Positions 7,766 through 16,185 of a stretch of DNA of 47,348 nt are shown here, one piece after another. The DNA comes from CAZUCE01 sp964619265 (GTDB lineage: Bacteria > Planctomycetota > UBA1135 > GCA-002686595): contig CAZUCE010000034.1 of assembly GCA_964619265.1 (NCBI GenBank), forward strand, positions 1 through 47,348. The letters are read 5' to 3'. The translations under genes were made by a program, and so were the position numbers. The notes under the pieces were generated by a model. That model was not told the origin of the DNA. It saw only the letters and a program-made list of their open reading frames with translations, and did no database searches. Position 1 is the stretch's first letter, and each line of letters starts with the position of its first letter.

Positions 7766-9223
7766 ATGAAGAAGTTTGAACTGCCCGCCCTGATCGTCCT
7801 TGGGATCGTATTCGCCTGGTGGCGCTGGCCGGCCCCTGCTGCGGGCGGCCAGCCGGCGCTGGACCCGGCAGACCGACCCGTGGCTTGGGCGGATCTGGCG
7901 CCCGGCGGCGCTCCCCCGGCGATCCTGGCGGAGCTGGCGCCGGCTTCTCCCGCGGCGGCGCAAAACGGGCCGGTCAGCTTGAGGTCGCGGGTGAGTCATC
8001 CGTTGGTTCTCGCTGGCCAGGACCAGGCCGTGACGGTGCACGTGGAGCTGGCCGGAACCGCGGTGGAGAGCGCGCGTCGACCGGACCTGAACCTAGCGTT
8101 GGTGATCGACCGCAGCGGCTCGATGGCCGCGGAGGGCAAGCTCGAGAATGCCAAGCAGGCGGCGCTGCAAACCCTGGCTCGCCTGCGCGAGGGCGACCGG
8201 ATCGCCGTGATCTCCTACGACACGCAAGTCGCCCTGGCGGTGCCCTCGACGAACGATCCCCGGGCACCGTGGGTGGCAAACGCCGTCGAGCAGCTGATTC
8301 CGGGCGGCTCCACGGATCTGTACAGCGGGCTGCAAGCGGGGATCGAGGAAGTTCGCCGGACCGCTCGCCCGGGGGAATCGCGCGTTGTGCTGCTGCTCTC
8401 CGACGGCAAGGCCAACCACGGCATCACCGACCCTTGGCAGCTCGGTGCGCTGGCCGACCAGGCCCGCGACGAGGGCATTCGGGTCTCTACGCTCGGGCTT
8501 GGCCTCGACTACGACGAAGACCTCCTGCGCGGCGTCGCGGACGCGGCAGGCGGTGCGTACTTCTATGTGCCGCACTCCGAAGCGGTTGGGGGATTCATCG
8601 ACTCGGAATTGAACACCACGGTGGCGCGTGTAGCACGCGACGTCGAATTGCTGCTCGAACTCGGTCCAGGTGTCGAGTTGCTCGATGGATTCGGCTACGC
8701 GGTTCAGGCCCAAGGTTCCAACCTGCGGGTTCGCCTCCGCGACCTCGTCGGAGGCGGGCGCAACAAGCTGGTACTCAAGCTGAAGGTCCCGGCGGGACAT
8801 TCGCCGAGCACCCCCCTGCTAGTGCCACGCGCGACGTATCGTGATGCGAAGACCGAAGAGCCCGTTCGGCTTGAGGGCACGCCCCTTCAGTGCCGCCGGG
8901 TCCAAGACCCGGTGTTGGTCGAACGTTCCCGGGATCTCCCCGTGATCGCCCAGGGCGAGATCGTGGAGGGCGCGGGAGTCCTGATGAGCTCAACGGACTT
9001 GGCTGCGGCCGGGCAAATCGACCAAGCGCTGTCCGAATTGACCGAAAGACGCGAGCGGGGGCTCCGGCTTGTCGCCAGCGGCTTGCGAGATGAGGAGCTG
9101 GAACGTCTGCTGGATCGCATGCAGGAAGCAGCCACCAAGCTCGAGGCCTCGCGGCACAGCCGCGAGGGAATTCGAGACTTCGAGCTCTCTGGCTCGCTGA
9201 AGGCACTGGGCTACCTCGAATGA
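7766..9223 (+). CDS. Membrane-anchored von Willebrand factor A domain protein
   Basis: This 485-residue protein has an N-terminal hydrophobic anchor (ELPALIVLGIVFAWW, residues 4-18) and a VWA domain in the middle. The metal-binding MIDAS site is complete: DRSGS at about residues 113-117, the threonine in GGSTDLYSGL, and the aspartate in LLSDGKAN. The C-terminal ~150 residues are helical, with a charged coiled-coil-like stretch, and end in KALGYLE. A good ribosome binding site (GGAGGA at 7753-7758, 7 nt before ATG) is unusual in this window. The stop overlaps the sigma-factor ATG by 4 bp (ATGA), implying coupled translation. VWA proteins often bind proteins in a metal-dependent way. A role in presenting an envelope signal to the adjacent sigma/anti-sigma pair is inference. 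Confidence 0.88.
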   Translation: MKKFELPALIVLGIVFAWWRWPAPAAGGQPALDPADRPVAWADLAPGGAPPAILAELAPASPAAAQNGPVSLRSRVSHPLVLAGQDQAVTVHVELAGTAVESARRPDLNLALVIDRSGSMAAEGKLENAKQAALQTLARLREGDRIAVISYDTQVALAVPSTNDPRAPWVANAVEQLIPGGSTDLYSGLQAGIEEVRRTARPGESRVVLLLSDGKANHGITDPWQLGALADQARDEGIRVSTLGLGLDYDEDLLRGVADAAGGAYFYVPHSEAVGGFIDSELNTTVARVARDVELLLELGPGVELLDGFGYAVQAQGSNLRVRLRDLVGGGRNKLVLKLKVPAGHSPSTPLLVPRATYRDAKTEEPVRLEGTPLQCRRVQDPVLVERSRDLPVIAQGEIVEGAGVLMSSTDLAAAGQIDQALSELTERRERGLRLVASGLRDEELERLLDRMQEAATKLEASRHSREGIRDFELSGSLKALGYLE

Positions 9224-9798
9224 ACGACGAAGACCTCATGTCGGCCTTCGCAAGCGGCGACCGTACCGCGTTTGACCCCCTGTTCGAGCGCTTCCGGGAT
9301 CCGGTATTCACCTATTTGCTGCACCACGCTGGGCATCGGTCCGTCGCAGAAGATCTGTTTCAAGAAGTGTTCCTGCGCGTGGTTCGACAGCGGGCTTCGT
9401 TCGAAGGACACACCAACCTATCCGCCTGGATCTTCACCATCGCCCGCAACGTGAGCATCGACCACCACCGCCGCGCCGCGACGCGTCGCGAGACTCCGGA
9501 GCTTGCACCGGGTGGATACGAGGCCCTGAGCTGCTCCGGGCCCGAACCGGATCGCCAGCTCGAGTCCTCCCAGTTGGGTCACCGCATCCTCGTCGCGCTG
9601 TCGAGACTCCCGAACGCTCAGCGCGAGGTCTTCTTGCTGCGCGAGCGCGCTGGACTCGAATTCCAGGCGATCGCCGAAATGACCGGCGAGAAGCTGGCGA
9701 CCGTCAAGAGCCGCATGCGCTACGCCCTATCCGCTCTGCGAGAGCAACTCGAGTCCGATTCGAAACTCCACCTGGGAGGCCGCCATGACCAAGTGTGA
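9220..9798 (+). CDS. ECF-family RNA polymerase sigma factor
   Basis: This 192-residue alternative sigma factor would direct RNA polymerase to a dedicated regulon. Region 2 is seen in FDPLFERFRDPVFTYLLHHAG, AEDLFQEVFLRVVRQ and LSAWIFTIARNVSIDHHRR. Region 4 is seen in ALSRLPNAQREVFLLRERAGLEFQAIAEMTGEKLATVKSRMRYALSALRE, a helix-turn-helix typical of ECF factors. Translation is probably coupled at both ends: the ATG overlaps the stop of the VWA gene, and the anti-sigma ATG at 9785 lies inside the last codons of this gene. The order sigma then anti-sigma is standard for self-regulated ECF modules. Confidence 0.93.
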   Translation: MNDEDLMSAFASGDRTAFDPLFERFRDPVFTYLLHHAGHRSVAEDLFQEVFLRVVRQRASFEGHTNLSAWIFTIARNVSIDHHRRAATRRETPELAPGGYEALSCSGPEPDRQLESSQLGHRILVALSRLPNAQREVFLLRERAGLEFQAIAEMTGEKLATVKSRMRYALSALREQLESDSKLHLGGRHDQV

Positions 9799-10525
9799 AC
9801 ACTTCGAAGAGGCCTGGATCGACTTGATCGACGGTCAGGCTTCGACCGAACGACAGGCCGCCTTCGAGCGACACCTGGATTCTTGCCCCGCGTGCCGGGA
9901 GCGGTTCGAGGCAGAGCGAGATGTACTGAATGCCTACCGAAACTTGGCGCCCGTTGCTTCTCCCGCGTTCTCCTTGGACGCGGCACTGGAGCCCGCGCCT
10001 TCCCCCACGTCGTTCCCCTGGCGAAGGACGCTCCTGATCGCCGCAACGCTGCTGGTCCTGAGCTGGGCCGGGGCGCAATGGCTGCTTCGGAGCCACCTCA
10101 CCCCCGAAGAACGTGCCACGCGGTTCCTCGCGAACTTGGACCAAGATGAGTTCCAAAACGCCCTGGACGTAAAAGAAGCGTTCGCTCCTCACTTAGAGAG
10201 CGTCGAAGACACCGGCTTGATCGTCCAACTCCACAAGTCGCTCTCGAATCAACTTGTGCATGTCGGCGACCCCTCCGAAGCCCTCCAAGTCCTGCGGGAT
10301 CTCGCGCTCCATCACGATCAGGAGTTTGATGTCCCTGAGGCCCTGCTGAAGCTCGGAAACCAACTCGTCGACAGCGGCCGTATCTTCGAAGCTGTAAGAG
10401 TCTTCGAACTCGCCGGAAGCGAATTTGAACAGCTACAGGACGCGACGGATCGGTTGATCGAGCAAGTGTTGCCTTTCGAGCTTGATCCGAAGATCCTTGA
10501 GGCCCTCGGATACCTCGGCTACTAG
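9785..10525 (+). CDS. Zinc-type anti-sigma factor with C-terminal helical extension
   Basis: This 246-residue protein starts with a cytoplasmic zinc-finger anti-sigma domain. The motif HLDSCPAC (His-x3-Cys-x2-Cys, about residues 29-36) is the ZAS signature. A transmembrane helix follows (LLIAATLLVLSWAGAQWLL, about residues 81-99). The remaining ~145 residues would be outside the membrane and look helical or TPR-like (ALQVLRDLALHHDQEFDVPEALLKLGNQLVDSGRIFEAVRVFELAGSE). The protein ends LEALGYLGY, resembling the KALGYLE end of the VWA protein in the same operon. The gene overlaps the sigma factor by 14 bp. It probably holds the sigma factor at the membrane until a signal arrives, as is known for the family. 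Confidence 0.9.
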   Translation: MTKCEHFEEAWIDLIDGQASTERQAAFERHLDSCPACRERFEAERDVLNAYRNLAPVASPAFSLDAALEPAPSPTSFPWRRTLLIAATLLVLSWAGAQWLLRSHLTPEERATRFLANLDQDEFQNALDVKEAFAPHLESVEDTGLIVQLHKSLSNQLVHVGDPSEALQVLRDLALHHDQEFDVPEALLKLGNQLVDSGRIFEAVRVFELAGSEFEQLQDATDRLIEQVLPFELDPKILEALGYLGY

Positions 10526-10543
10526 CCCGCCAAGCGTTCAGCC

Positions 10544-10720
10544 CTAGCAGGCCGTTGAAAAACTCCCTGCTGCGGCTTCGCGCAGTCCGCCAGGGCGTCG
10601 TCACGCTCGTCGGGCCGTGCTCAGCGGCCAGCAGGCCGCCTCCGCCGCCCCTCTGTCACGTTCCGACCCCTGACGAACTGCGCTTCGCCTCGCGACGGGC
10701 CTTTTTCAACGGCCTGCTAG
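10544..10720. mobile_element. 177-bp palindromic element, MITE-like
   Basis: CTAGCAGGCCGTTGAAAAA (10544-10562) is repeated as its exact reverse complement at 10702-10720. Inside these 19-bp ends the arms remain partly complementary (for example GCGCAGTCCGCCAGGG near the left end against GCGCAGTTCGTCAGGGG read from the right). The whole element could fold into a long hairpin. There is no coding sequence in it. It sits after the anti-sigma gene and supplies the stop codon of the small gene at 10717-10917. It may be a non-autonomous transposable palindrome or a large REP-like element. A bidirectional terminator role is also possible because two genes converge here. Confidence 0.6.
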
Positions 10721-10917
10721 ACGCCCGTGGTGCGCTCGTTCCCTTCGTCGTCGTAGCGCAGGATCGCGAAGTACACGAACATCGCCGCGCTGGCGATGAT
10801 CGTGACGATCGCGACCAACACCGAGATCTTCCAGGCCACCAGGGCACTGGTGATCAACACCAGCGGGGGCAGGAAGAAGGCGTCTCGCAGCAAGCCTCGT
10901 ACGCGGTTCCAGATCAT
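10717..10917 (-). CDS. Small membrane protein
   Basis: This 66-residue open frame starts at ATG 10917 and encodes MIWNRVRGLLRDAFFLPPLV followed by a hydrophobic stretch of about 40 residues that could form two membrane helices, then the charged tail FAILRYDDEGNERTTGV. The hydrophobic pattern and placement 62 bp after the stop of the paralogue gene on the same strand support a real gene. Its TAG stop falls inside the right-hand inverted repeat of the palindromic element, so the element's insertion may have altered the original C-terminus. Function is unknown. Confidence 0.55.
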   Translation of the reverse strand: MIWNRVRGLLRDAFFLPPLVLITSALVAWKISVLVAIVTIIASAAMFVYFAILRYDDEGNERTTGV

Positions 10918-10979
10918 CTCAAGGGTCAGCGTGACGCGCTGGGCCCCCAGCGCCAAGCTTGGAGCCTGTTCGTCCTCTC

Positions 10980-12827
10980 CTAGAAGACCGAGTCCGTGTC
11001 CTGGCCAGGATCCACACGCAGCCGGTAGCGCCGTCCGTTCTCGCGACTGGCCAGGACCCACATGCCGCTGGGCATCGGCACGGCCTCTCGCAGGCTGCCG
11101 AGCTGACCCTCCCAGACCAGGTGCTCGCCGCCTCCGCTGTCGCGCCAGGCCAACTGGACCGGATGGAACGGGTCTTGGATATCGCGGACGCGGAGTGTGC
11201 CGGGCTTGGGGCACAAGAAGGGGCCGCCGTCGAGCCAAACCAGCTCTTGGCCTCGATAGCCCGCCTCCCACGTCGTACGCCGGCCGGCCAAGAAGCTCGA
11301 GACCTCCAAGCGGCAGGGGAAGCGCGGCTCCACGAAGGACAGCACCGAGGTGCCCGCATGCTGTGGCTGGAAGGTGCCGGACGCCGCGGTGCGCGTTCCG
11401 TCGGGCGCGATCCAAGTCAGCTCGGCGTCGAACACGCCTTCCCCTTGCTGGTCGAACACGATCGCGCCGCCGAGGGGCTCGCTCGTTGGTTGCTTTTTGA
11501 ACTGATCTACAGCGAGCGGAACGACAAACCCCTCGGGCCCGCGGTGAACGTCGATCTTTTGGTTCAGGACCCACTCAGAATTTGGCTGGGCACGTCCACC
11601 ACTAAACGGATCGAGGTAAGCCGTGAGCAGGCCCGTGATCCGATCGACGCCGGCTGGATCGATCGGAGCGCCGAGGGTTTGCGGAAGCAGCGACAGATCG
11701 ATGCGTGAGCTGGTCGAAGCCAGTCCACCTGCGCGACTGCGAACATCTAGGGGCAGACCGGCCCCCCTGCCGGCGAGCTGAAGATCGAACTCGATTCGCC
11801 AGGATCCGGGTAGCGCGTCTTCTCCGTCGAGCTGGAACAAGACGTGCGGCCGGCGCACGATCCGCAGGGTTTGGATCCCAGAGCCGGCGATCACCGGTCC
11901 GGGCTGTTCGACCAGGTAGCCGGGGTGTTCGCAGCGCAACCAGTGGGACACACCCGGAGCCCATCCAGTGAACACAACTTCGTTGTGCTCGCTGGGCTTC
12001 ACAAATTGAAACCCCTCGCTCGCCGAATCCGTCCAGCCCGGGTACAGCCCGCCGAGGCTCAAATCGTCCGCGACCGAAATCGCATCGCTCCACGCGGGCT
12101 GCACGGAGTCCCCTCCAGGATCCTGGACGGCGAGAAGCCGGAAGGACTCGCGGTCCGCTTCGCTCAATCCGTCCGGAAACTGAAGGCGCGCCGCAAAGCG
12201 CTCGCCCTTGGTCAGAATGATCATCGGACTCGCGAACTCTCGCCCGATCTCACCCAAATCGGCCCAGTGGGCGGTCATCGAGCGCGGCAAATAGCCTTCG
12301 CTCAACACGTACAGATCGACCAGCGTCTCGACCTCCGGGATCGGCAAGTTTGCGGCGAAGCGTCCGTCGGCGTCGGTGACCAGCGTGGCGATCGGAAGCC
12401 CGTCGAGGGGTCCGCGAATGAGGAGTTCTCCCGCGGGTTGCCGGGTCAACGTGACCACCACGCGCGCGCCGGCGATCGGACCGCCGCCCTCGAGTTCCTC
12501 GGCGACAACGCGACCTTCGAGGCGCGGAGTGAACGGCTCGAGAGCGAGCAGCGGCGGGAGCGGAATTTCTTCGGGCACCGGCTCGGGAACCACGGGGTCC
12601 GGAAGGACCACCGAAGGTCCGGTGGACTCGCGCTCGGCTTCGTGGATTTGCACAGCCGGCTCCAGGTTCGAGACTTGCTGCGAAGGAGCGGCCGGACCGG
12701 GGTCCGGGCGGGCCCCTGAGACTGGTTCGGGGAGCGCCGGCTCGCGGGTCCACCAAAAGGCCATCCCGCAAAGGGCCAGCAGGGCGGCCGCGGCGAGCAA
12801 AGTACGCGAGGAAGAGGCTGAATCCAT
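10980..12827 (-). CDS. Membrane-anchored ectodomain protein, sigma-less paralogue of the 12975-15425 fusion
   Basis: This 615-residue protein starts at ATG 12827, giving an N-terminal membrane anchor (SSSRTLLAAAALLALCGMAFWW), a Pro/Glu-rich linker to about residue 90, then beta-rich domains. The first resembles a carboxypeptidase regulatory-like fold (GGPIAGARVVVTLTRQ, LVTDADGRFAANLPI). Collinear matches run through the whole ectodomain of the neighbouring sigma fusion: HWLRCEHPGY versus YWLRGSDPGY, RRPHVLFQL versus VRPHLRFS, and near the C-terminus LAWRDSGGGEHLVWEGQLGS versus LSWLDGSGGEHEVYSGPVGS. The two are therefore paralogues, but this one has no sigma domains. The start lies 147 bp after the fusion gene's stop, so co-transcription is likely. 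It may partner with or titrate the fusion's ligand; that is inference. Confidence 0.75.
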   Translation of the reverse strand: MDSASSSRTLLAAAALLALCGMAFWWTREPALPEPVSGARPDPGPAAPSQQVSNLEPAVQIHEAERESTGPSVVLPDPVVPEPVPEEIPLPPLLALEPFTPRLEGRVVAEELEGGGPIAGARVVVTLTRQPAGELLIRGPLDGLPIATLVTDADGRFAANLPIPEVETLVDLYVLSEGYLPRSMTAHWADLGEIGREFASPMIILTKGERFAARLQFPDGLSEADRESFRLLAVQDPGGDSVQPAWSDAISVADDLSLGGLYPGWTDSASEGFQFVKPSEHNEVVFTGWAPGVSHWLRCEHPGYLVEQPGPVIAGSGIQTLRIVRRPHVLFQLDGEDALPGSWRIEFDLQLAGRGAGLPLDVRSRAGGLASTSSRIDLSLLPQTLGAPIDPAGVDRITGLLTAYLDPFSGGRAQPNSEWVLNQKIDVHRGPEGFVVPLAVDQFKKQPTSEPLGGAIVFDQQGEGVFDAELTWIAPDGTRTAASGTFQPQHAGTSVLSFVEPRFPCRLEVSSFLAGRRTTWEAGYRGQELVWLDGGPFLCPKPGTLRVRDIQDPFHPVQLAWRDSGGGEHLVWEGQLGSLREAVPMPSGMWVLASRENGRRYRLRVDPGQDTDSVF

Positions 12828-12974
12828 GGCACTGGGGGATGTGCGAAGGGCTAGCGAGGGGGGACGAAGCTGACACCCGGCCGGACAGTCCAAGGACAGC
12901 CTGCCATGTGGGACGCCCACCGCGGCCGAGTCTTCCCCTTCCCGCGAGAGCCCCGCGGCTCACGCCGCGTGGAT

Positions 12975-15425
12975 CTAGAGTTCGAGCTCGTAGAGCTCAG
13001 CCGCAAACACCTCGAACCTGGTGCGGAGCTCGTCTCGTTCGAGTTCGACGATCTGCCACAAGCCCGTCGGAAGACGGATCGGCCCCCCAAGCGACCCAAC
13101 CGGTCCCGAGTAAACCTCGTGCTCGCCGCCGCTACCGTCCAACCAGGACAAGCAAACTTCGCGGTCTGGCTCCCCACATTCGACCTGAAGCAAGCCGGGT
13201 GCCGGAGCCAGCAAGTATGCCGGCGGAAAGCGCGGTTGAGCTGCATCAGGAGCCCAGGCATAGATCATCTCAGGGCCGAACTCTTCGCCGAACTGAGCCT
13301 GAACATGAAGAACCGCTGGTCGAATCGGACCCTCGACGGGAACGAGACCGTCGTTCAATTCTTGCGGGTGTTCGAATGGCATCAAGCCGCCATCTGGAGC
13401 CCGCCACTGAAGCAGCGGCATCGATTGGGCAGGTCGCCCGTGCTGGTCGACCACGCTTAGGACATTCGGAGAACTCGACCGGCTCAGGGGACGCCCGCTC
13501 GTGAACGCTTTGCTCGGAAAGTGCACTGGCCAAACGTCGCCCTCGCGATTCATCGTTTGGCGCGTGCCGCGCCCGATCAGCCCGCCCAATTCGGCGCGAG
13601 TGAGACCGTCCTGGTACCAGGCGCGGACACTGCCCTCGAACACGATGGTCTGACTGTCGTGGTAGCCGAGTTCGGCGATACGCTCGAGCGGCAAAGCCCA
13701 GTCGATGGAACTGCCGTTGCTGGTCAGGGAAGGCAAACGCGCCGAGCCTTCCTCGAACGGCTCAAACGTCTCGACAACCTGCCCGTCGATCTTCATCTTG
13801 AGCTTGAAGTCGACAAACCAGGGCTCGTCGCCGGGATCCTCCCGCGAGAACCTCAAGTGCGGCCTCACCGCCATGGGGACTTGAACCTCAGGGCGATTCG
13901 GAACCAGTGGCGCATCGAGCTCGAAGCGGTAGCCCGGGTCGGACCCACGCAACCAGTAGCGCAGGTTGCGATCGAGTCCTGTGATCTCGAAGGTCCCGTC
14001 TGCGGCGACTTCCACCAGGTGCTCCGTGGATTCGCGAAGCGGATCGTCCACGCGAGCCGCTTCGCGCTCGCGCAACTCGGTCGCGAGCGAAATCGGGTTT
14101 GAACCGACGGCCTCGGGCACCGCCCACACGTAGAACGGGCTGGGAGGGCCGCTCTCACTGAACGGAAACTCCAACTTCCCCTCGATCTTCGAGCCGGGAA
14201 GCAACACCACTTGGAGTTCTCGAGGTGCCGCCAAGCCTACCGAGACGCGACGCCGCATGTATTCGCGATAACCAGGGGCATGAACCACGACTCGGACCGT
14301 GCAGTTGGTGATCGGGAGCCCGATCGGAAGCGTGAACCGCCCACTTCCGTCGGTCCTTCCCACACGAATCGGCGGCCCCTCCACCGGCGGCCGCCCGCCG
14401 CCGGTAATTTGGTCGAGGACCGCTTCGCGGCGTTGACCCAAATACTCGCTGCGCCGAACTGGGTCGATACGGTCGTAGTAAACCGAAACAAACGCTCCGG
14501 CAATCGGACCACGATCCTTTCCGGCCACCGTGCCCGAAAGCACGGGAACCAGATTTCGAAGCCGGAAGGCTTGAGCGGAGGGTGTTGCGTTTGAAACCGC
14601 AGCCGGCTCGGAGCCTTCGCTCAGATTCAGGGGCGGCGGTTCGAAGGGCAGATTCCGAGCTTCGCCCACGACTTCCATGGCCACGATCGAATCCATTTGG
14701 GCCTCACGGGCCAGTTGCGCCGCGGAGCCCCTGCCGCCCTGCGAAGACGAAGTCCTCAAAACAAACCAGGTCGACAAGGCCACGGCGACCGCGCCCGCGA
14801 GCAGAGCCGGAGTGAACCAGGGCGATGAACGCAAGGCCGATCCAACTCCCCCTCCGGACCGCCGGCCCAGGCCGAACGGAAGCAGCGCGCTCAACTCAGA
14901 GATCCAGCCGCGACGGTCGCGGCGCAACAAGACTTCGCGGGTCAGCTCATGGGCGCGCCGCAAGCGCCAGCGCGCGGTGTCGGCTGCGATTCCATCGCGC
15001 TCGGCAATCTCAGCGATCGACAGCCCCTCGACATGGTGCGCGCTAAGAATGGCTCGGAAAGGCTCTTCGAGGGAATCCATCGCACGCCCCAACGCTTCAA
15101 GCAGGTCGCTGCGTTCCACAAGGCTCGCCGCCGAGGGGCTGCTCGACGGACCGTGCTCAGCCACGTAGCGCTCGCGCAGATAGCGCCGGGCCTCGCCGCG
15201 GGCTTTGCGGCGGGCCAGGTTGCGAAGAACTCCGCGGTGGAACTGAGGGGAATCCGGGACCGCGCGACCTTCCTGTTCCCAGCGGTGGCGCAAGATCCAA
15301 GCTTCCTGGGCTAAGTCTTCGAATTCGGGGAGACGAGGATCGATCCCGGCCACCCGACCGGGTGTCGTTGCGAGCCGATCGGAAACTCCCTCGGGAGACG
15401 GCGAGGGGTCGGATTCGAACCTCAT
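12975..15425 (-). CDS. ECF sigma factor fused to a transmembrane helix and extracytoplasmic carboxypeptidase-regulatory-like domains
   Basis: This 816-residue protein joins a sigma factor to a membrane-spanning receptor-like part in one chain. Region 2 is shortened (about residues 30-85: EFEDLAQEAWILRHRW, FHRGVLRNLARRKARGEARR). Region 4 is clear (about 105-170: AMDSLEEPFRAILSAHHVEG, LSIAEIAERDGIAADTARWR). A membrane helix follows at about 203-223 (WFTPALLAGAVAVALSTWFV). The remaining ~590 residues would lie outside and begin with a carboxypeptidase-regulatory-like module (RGPIAGAFVSVYYDR, GRTDGSGRFTLPIG). The start at ATG 15425 avoids overlap with the upstream GNAT gene; 79 bp separate them. 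By topology it should be a membrane-tethered sigma factor, released perhaps by proteolysis or acting in place. No anti-sigma gene is adjacent. Confidence 0.8.
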   Translation of the reverse strand: MRFESDPSPSPEGVSDRLATTPGRVAGIDPRLPEFEDLAQEAWILRHRWEQEGRAVPDSPQFHRGVLRNLARRKARGEARRYLRERYVAEHGPSSSPSAASLVERSDLLEALGRAMDSLEEPFRAILSAHHVEGLSIAEIAERDGIAADTARWRLRRAHELTREVLLRRDRRGWISELSALLPFGLGRRSGGGVGSALRSSPWFTPALLAGAVAVALSTWFVLRTSSSQGGRGSAAQLAREAQMDSIVAMEVVGEARNLPFEPPPLNLSEGSEPAAVSNATPSAQAFRLRNLVPVLSGTVAGKDRGPIAGAFVSVYYDRIDPVRRSEYLGQRREAVLDQITGGGRPPVEGPPIRVGRTDGSGRFTLPIGLPITNCTVRVVVHAPGYREYMRRRVSVGLAAPRELQVVLLPGSKIEGKLEFPFSESGPPSPFYVWAVPEAVGSNPISLATELREREAARVDDPLRESTEHLVEVAADGTFEITGLDRNLRYWLRGSDPGYRFELDAPLVPNRPEVQVPMAVRPHLRFSREDPGDEPWFVDFKLKMKIDGQVVETFEPFEEGSARLPSLTSNGSSIDWALPLERIAELGYHDSQTIVFEGSVRAWYQDGLTRAELGGLIGRGTRQTMNREGDVWPVHFPSKAFTSGRPLSRSSSPNVLSVVDQHGRPAQSMPLLQWRAPDGGLMPFEHPQELNDGLVPVEGPIRPAVLHVQAQFGEEFGPEMIYAWAPDAAQPRFPPAYLLAPAPGLLQVECGEPDREVCLSWLDGSGGEHEVYSGPVGSLGGPIRLPTGLWQIVELERDELRTRFEVFAAELYELEL

Positions 15426-15504
15426 CTCAGTAGGGAGGTCTCCACCCCCGGCCCCAGCGCGAACGGAAGTTGAGAGTTTTCGAACGATCTCGCTCCAGCC
15501 CCAC

Positions 15505-16185
15505 TCATCGCGGTTCGCCTCGCCTCCAGCGGAAGATCCGGTAGGCGGGGTCTTCGGAGGCGACTTCGGCATAGCCGGCCCGCTGGGCCAGGTGGGCGCC
15601 GCGCAGGTTTTCGATCCGGATCGGCCAGAAAACCTCCCGCACGGGCCATTCCGCCTCGAACCAGCGCTCCAGGTCGCGTAGGAGGAGCTCATCCCAGCCC
15701 GCTTCGACGCCCTCTTCGACCACCCAGCTGAACGCGAGCATGGAGGCGGGGCCTTCCGAGCCGGATTCGGCGCTGGATTTCAACGGGGGCGACGGCGGCT
15801 CGAGGTAGACACAGCCCAGGCATCGCGGCTCGCCCGCGCCCGGGACCTCGAGGACGGTGTAGGCGAACGCCACCCGGCGCTCGAATTCATCGGCGTGACG
15901 AGCAAGATCGGCACGATTCTCTTCCAGGGTGAATCCCTCCGCGGGCCATCCCCCCCAGCGCAGGGTCACCTGCAGGTGCTCTCGGTTGCCGATCAGCGCG
16001 GCGAGGTCGGCCTCAGCGTGCTTGGGACCCAAGGGCTCTAGGCGAGCCCATTCCGTCAGGAGCCCGGCCGGAGGCTCGAAGCCCGCACGGAACGGGCCTT
16101 CGGGAGCAAGTTCGGTCGCTTGGCAGCCGGCCAGGCAAACCGCCCCGAAGACTGTCGCGGCAAGTCGGCGTTGATCGGATCCCAT
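15505..16185 (-). CDS. Lipoprotein with a GNAT acetyltransferase-like domain
   Basis: This 226-residue protein starts at ATG 16183-16185 with a lipoprotein signal peptide (RRLAATVFGAVCLAGC, lipobox LAGC, Cys21). The rest has the shape of a GNAT domain: an N-terminal strand and helix (ARLEPLGPKHAEADLAALIG), a central strand segment (RRVAFAYTVLEVPGAGEPRCLGCVYLEP), and the C-terminal signature for the last helix and strand (VFWPIRIENLRGAHLAQRAGYAEVA). GNAT enzymes use cytoplasmic acetyl-CoA, so a lipid-anchored exported copy is odd. Either the cofactor is different, the fold is used only for binding, or the signal is not functional. It is the first gene of the minus-strand cluster that contains the sigma fusion. 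Confidence 0.7.
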   Translation of the reverse strand: MGSDQRRLAATVFGAVCLAGCQATELAPEGPFRAGFEPPAGLLTEWARLEPLGPKHAEADLAALIGNREHLQVTLRWGGWPAEGFTLEENRADLARHADEFERRVAFAYTVLEVPGAGEPRCLGCVYLEPPSPPLKSSAESGSEGPASMLAFSWVVEEGVEAGWDELLLRDLERWFEAEWPVREVFWPIRIENLRGAHLAQRAGYAEVASEDPAYRIFRWRRGEPR

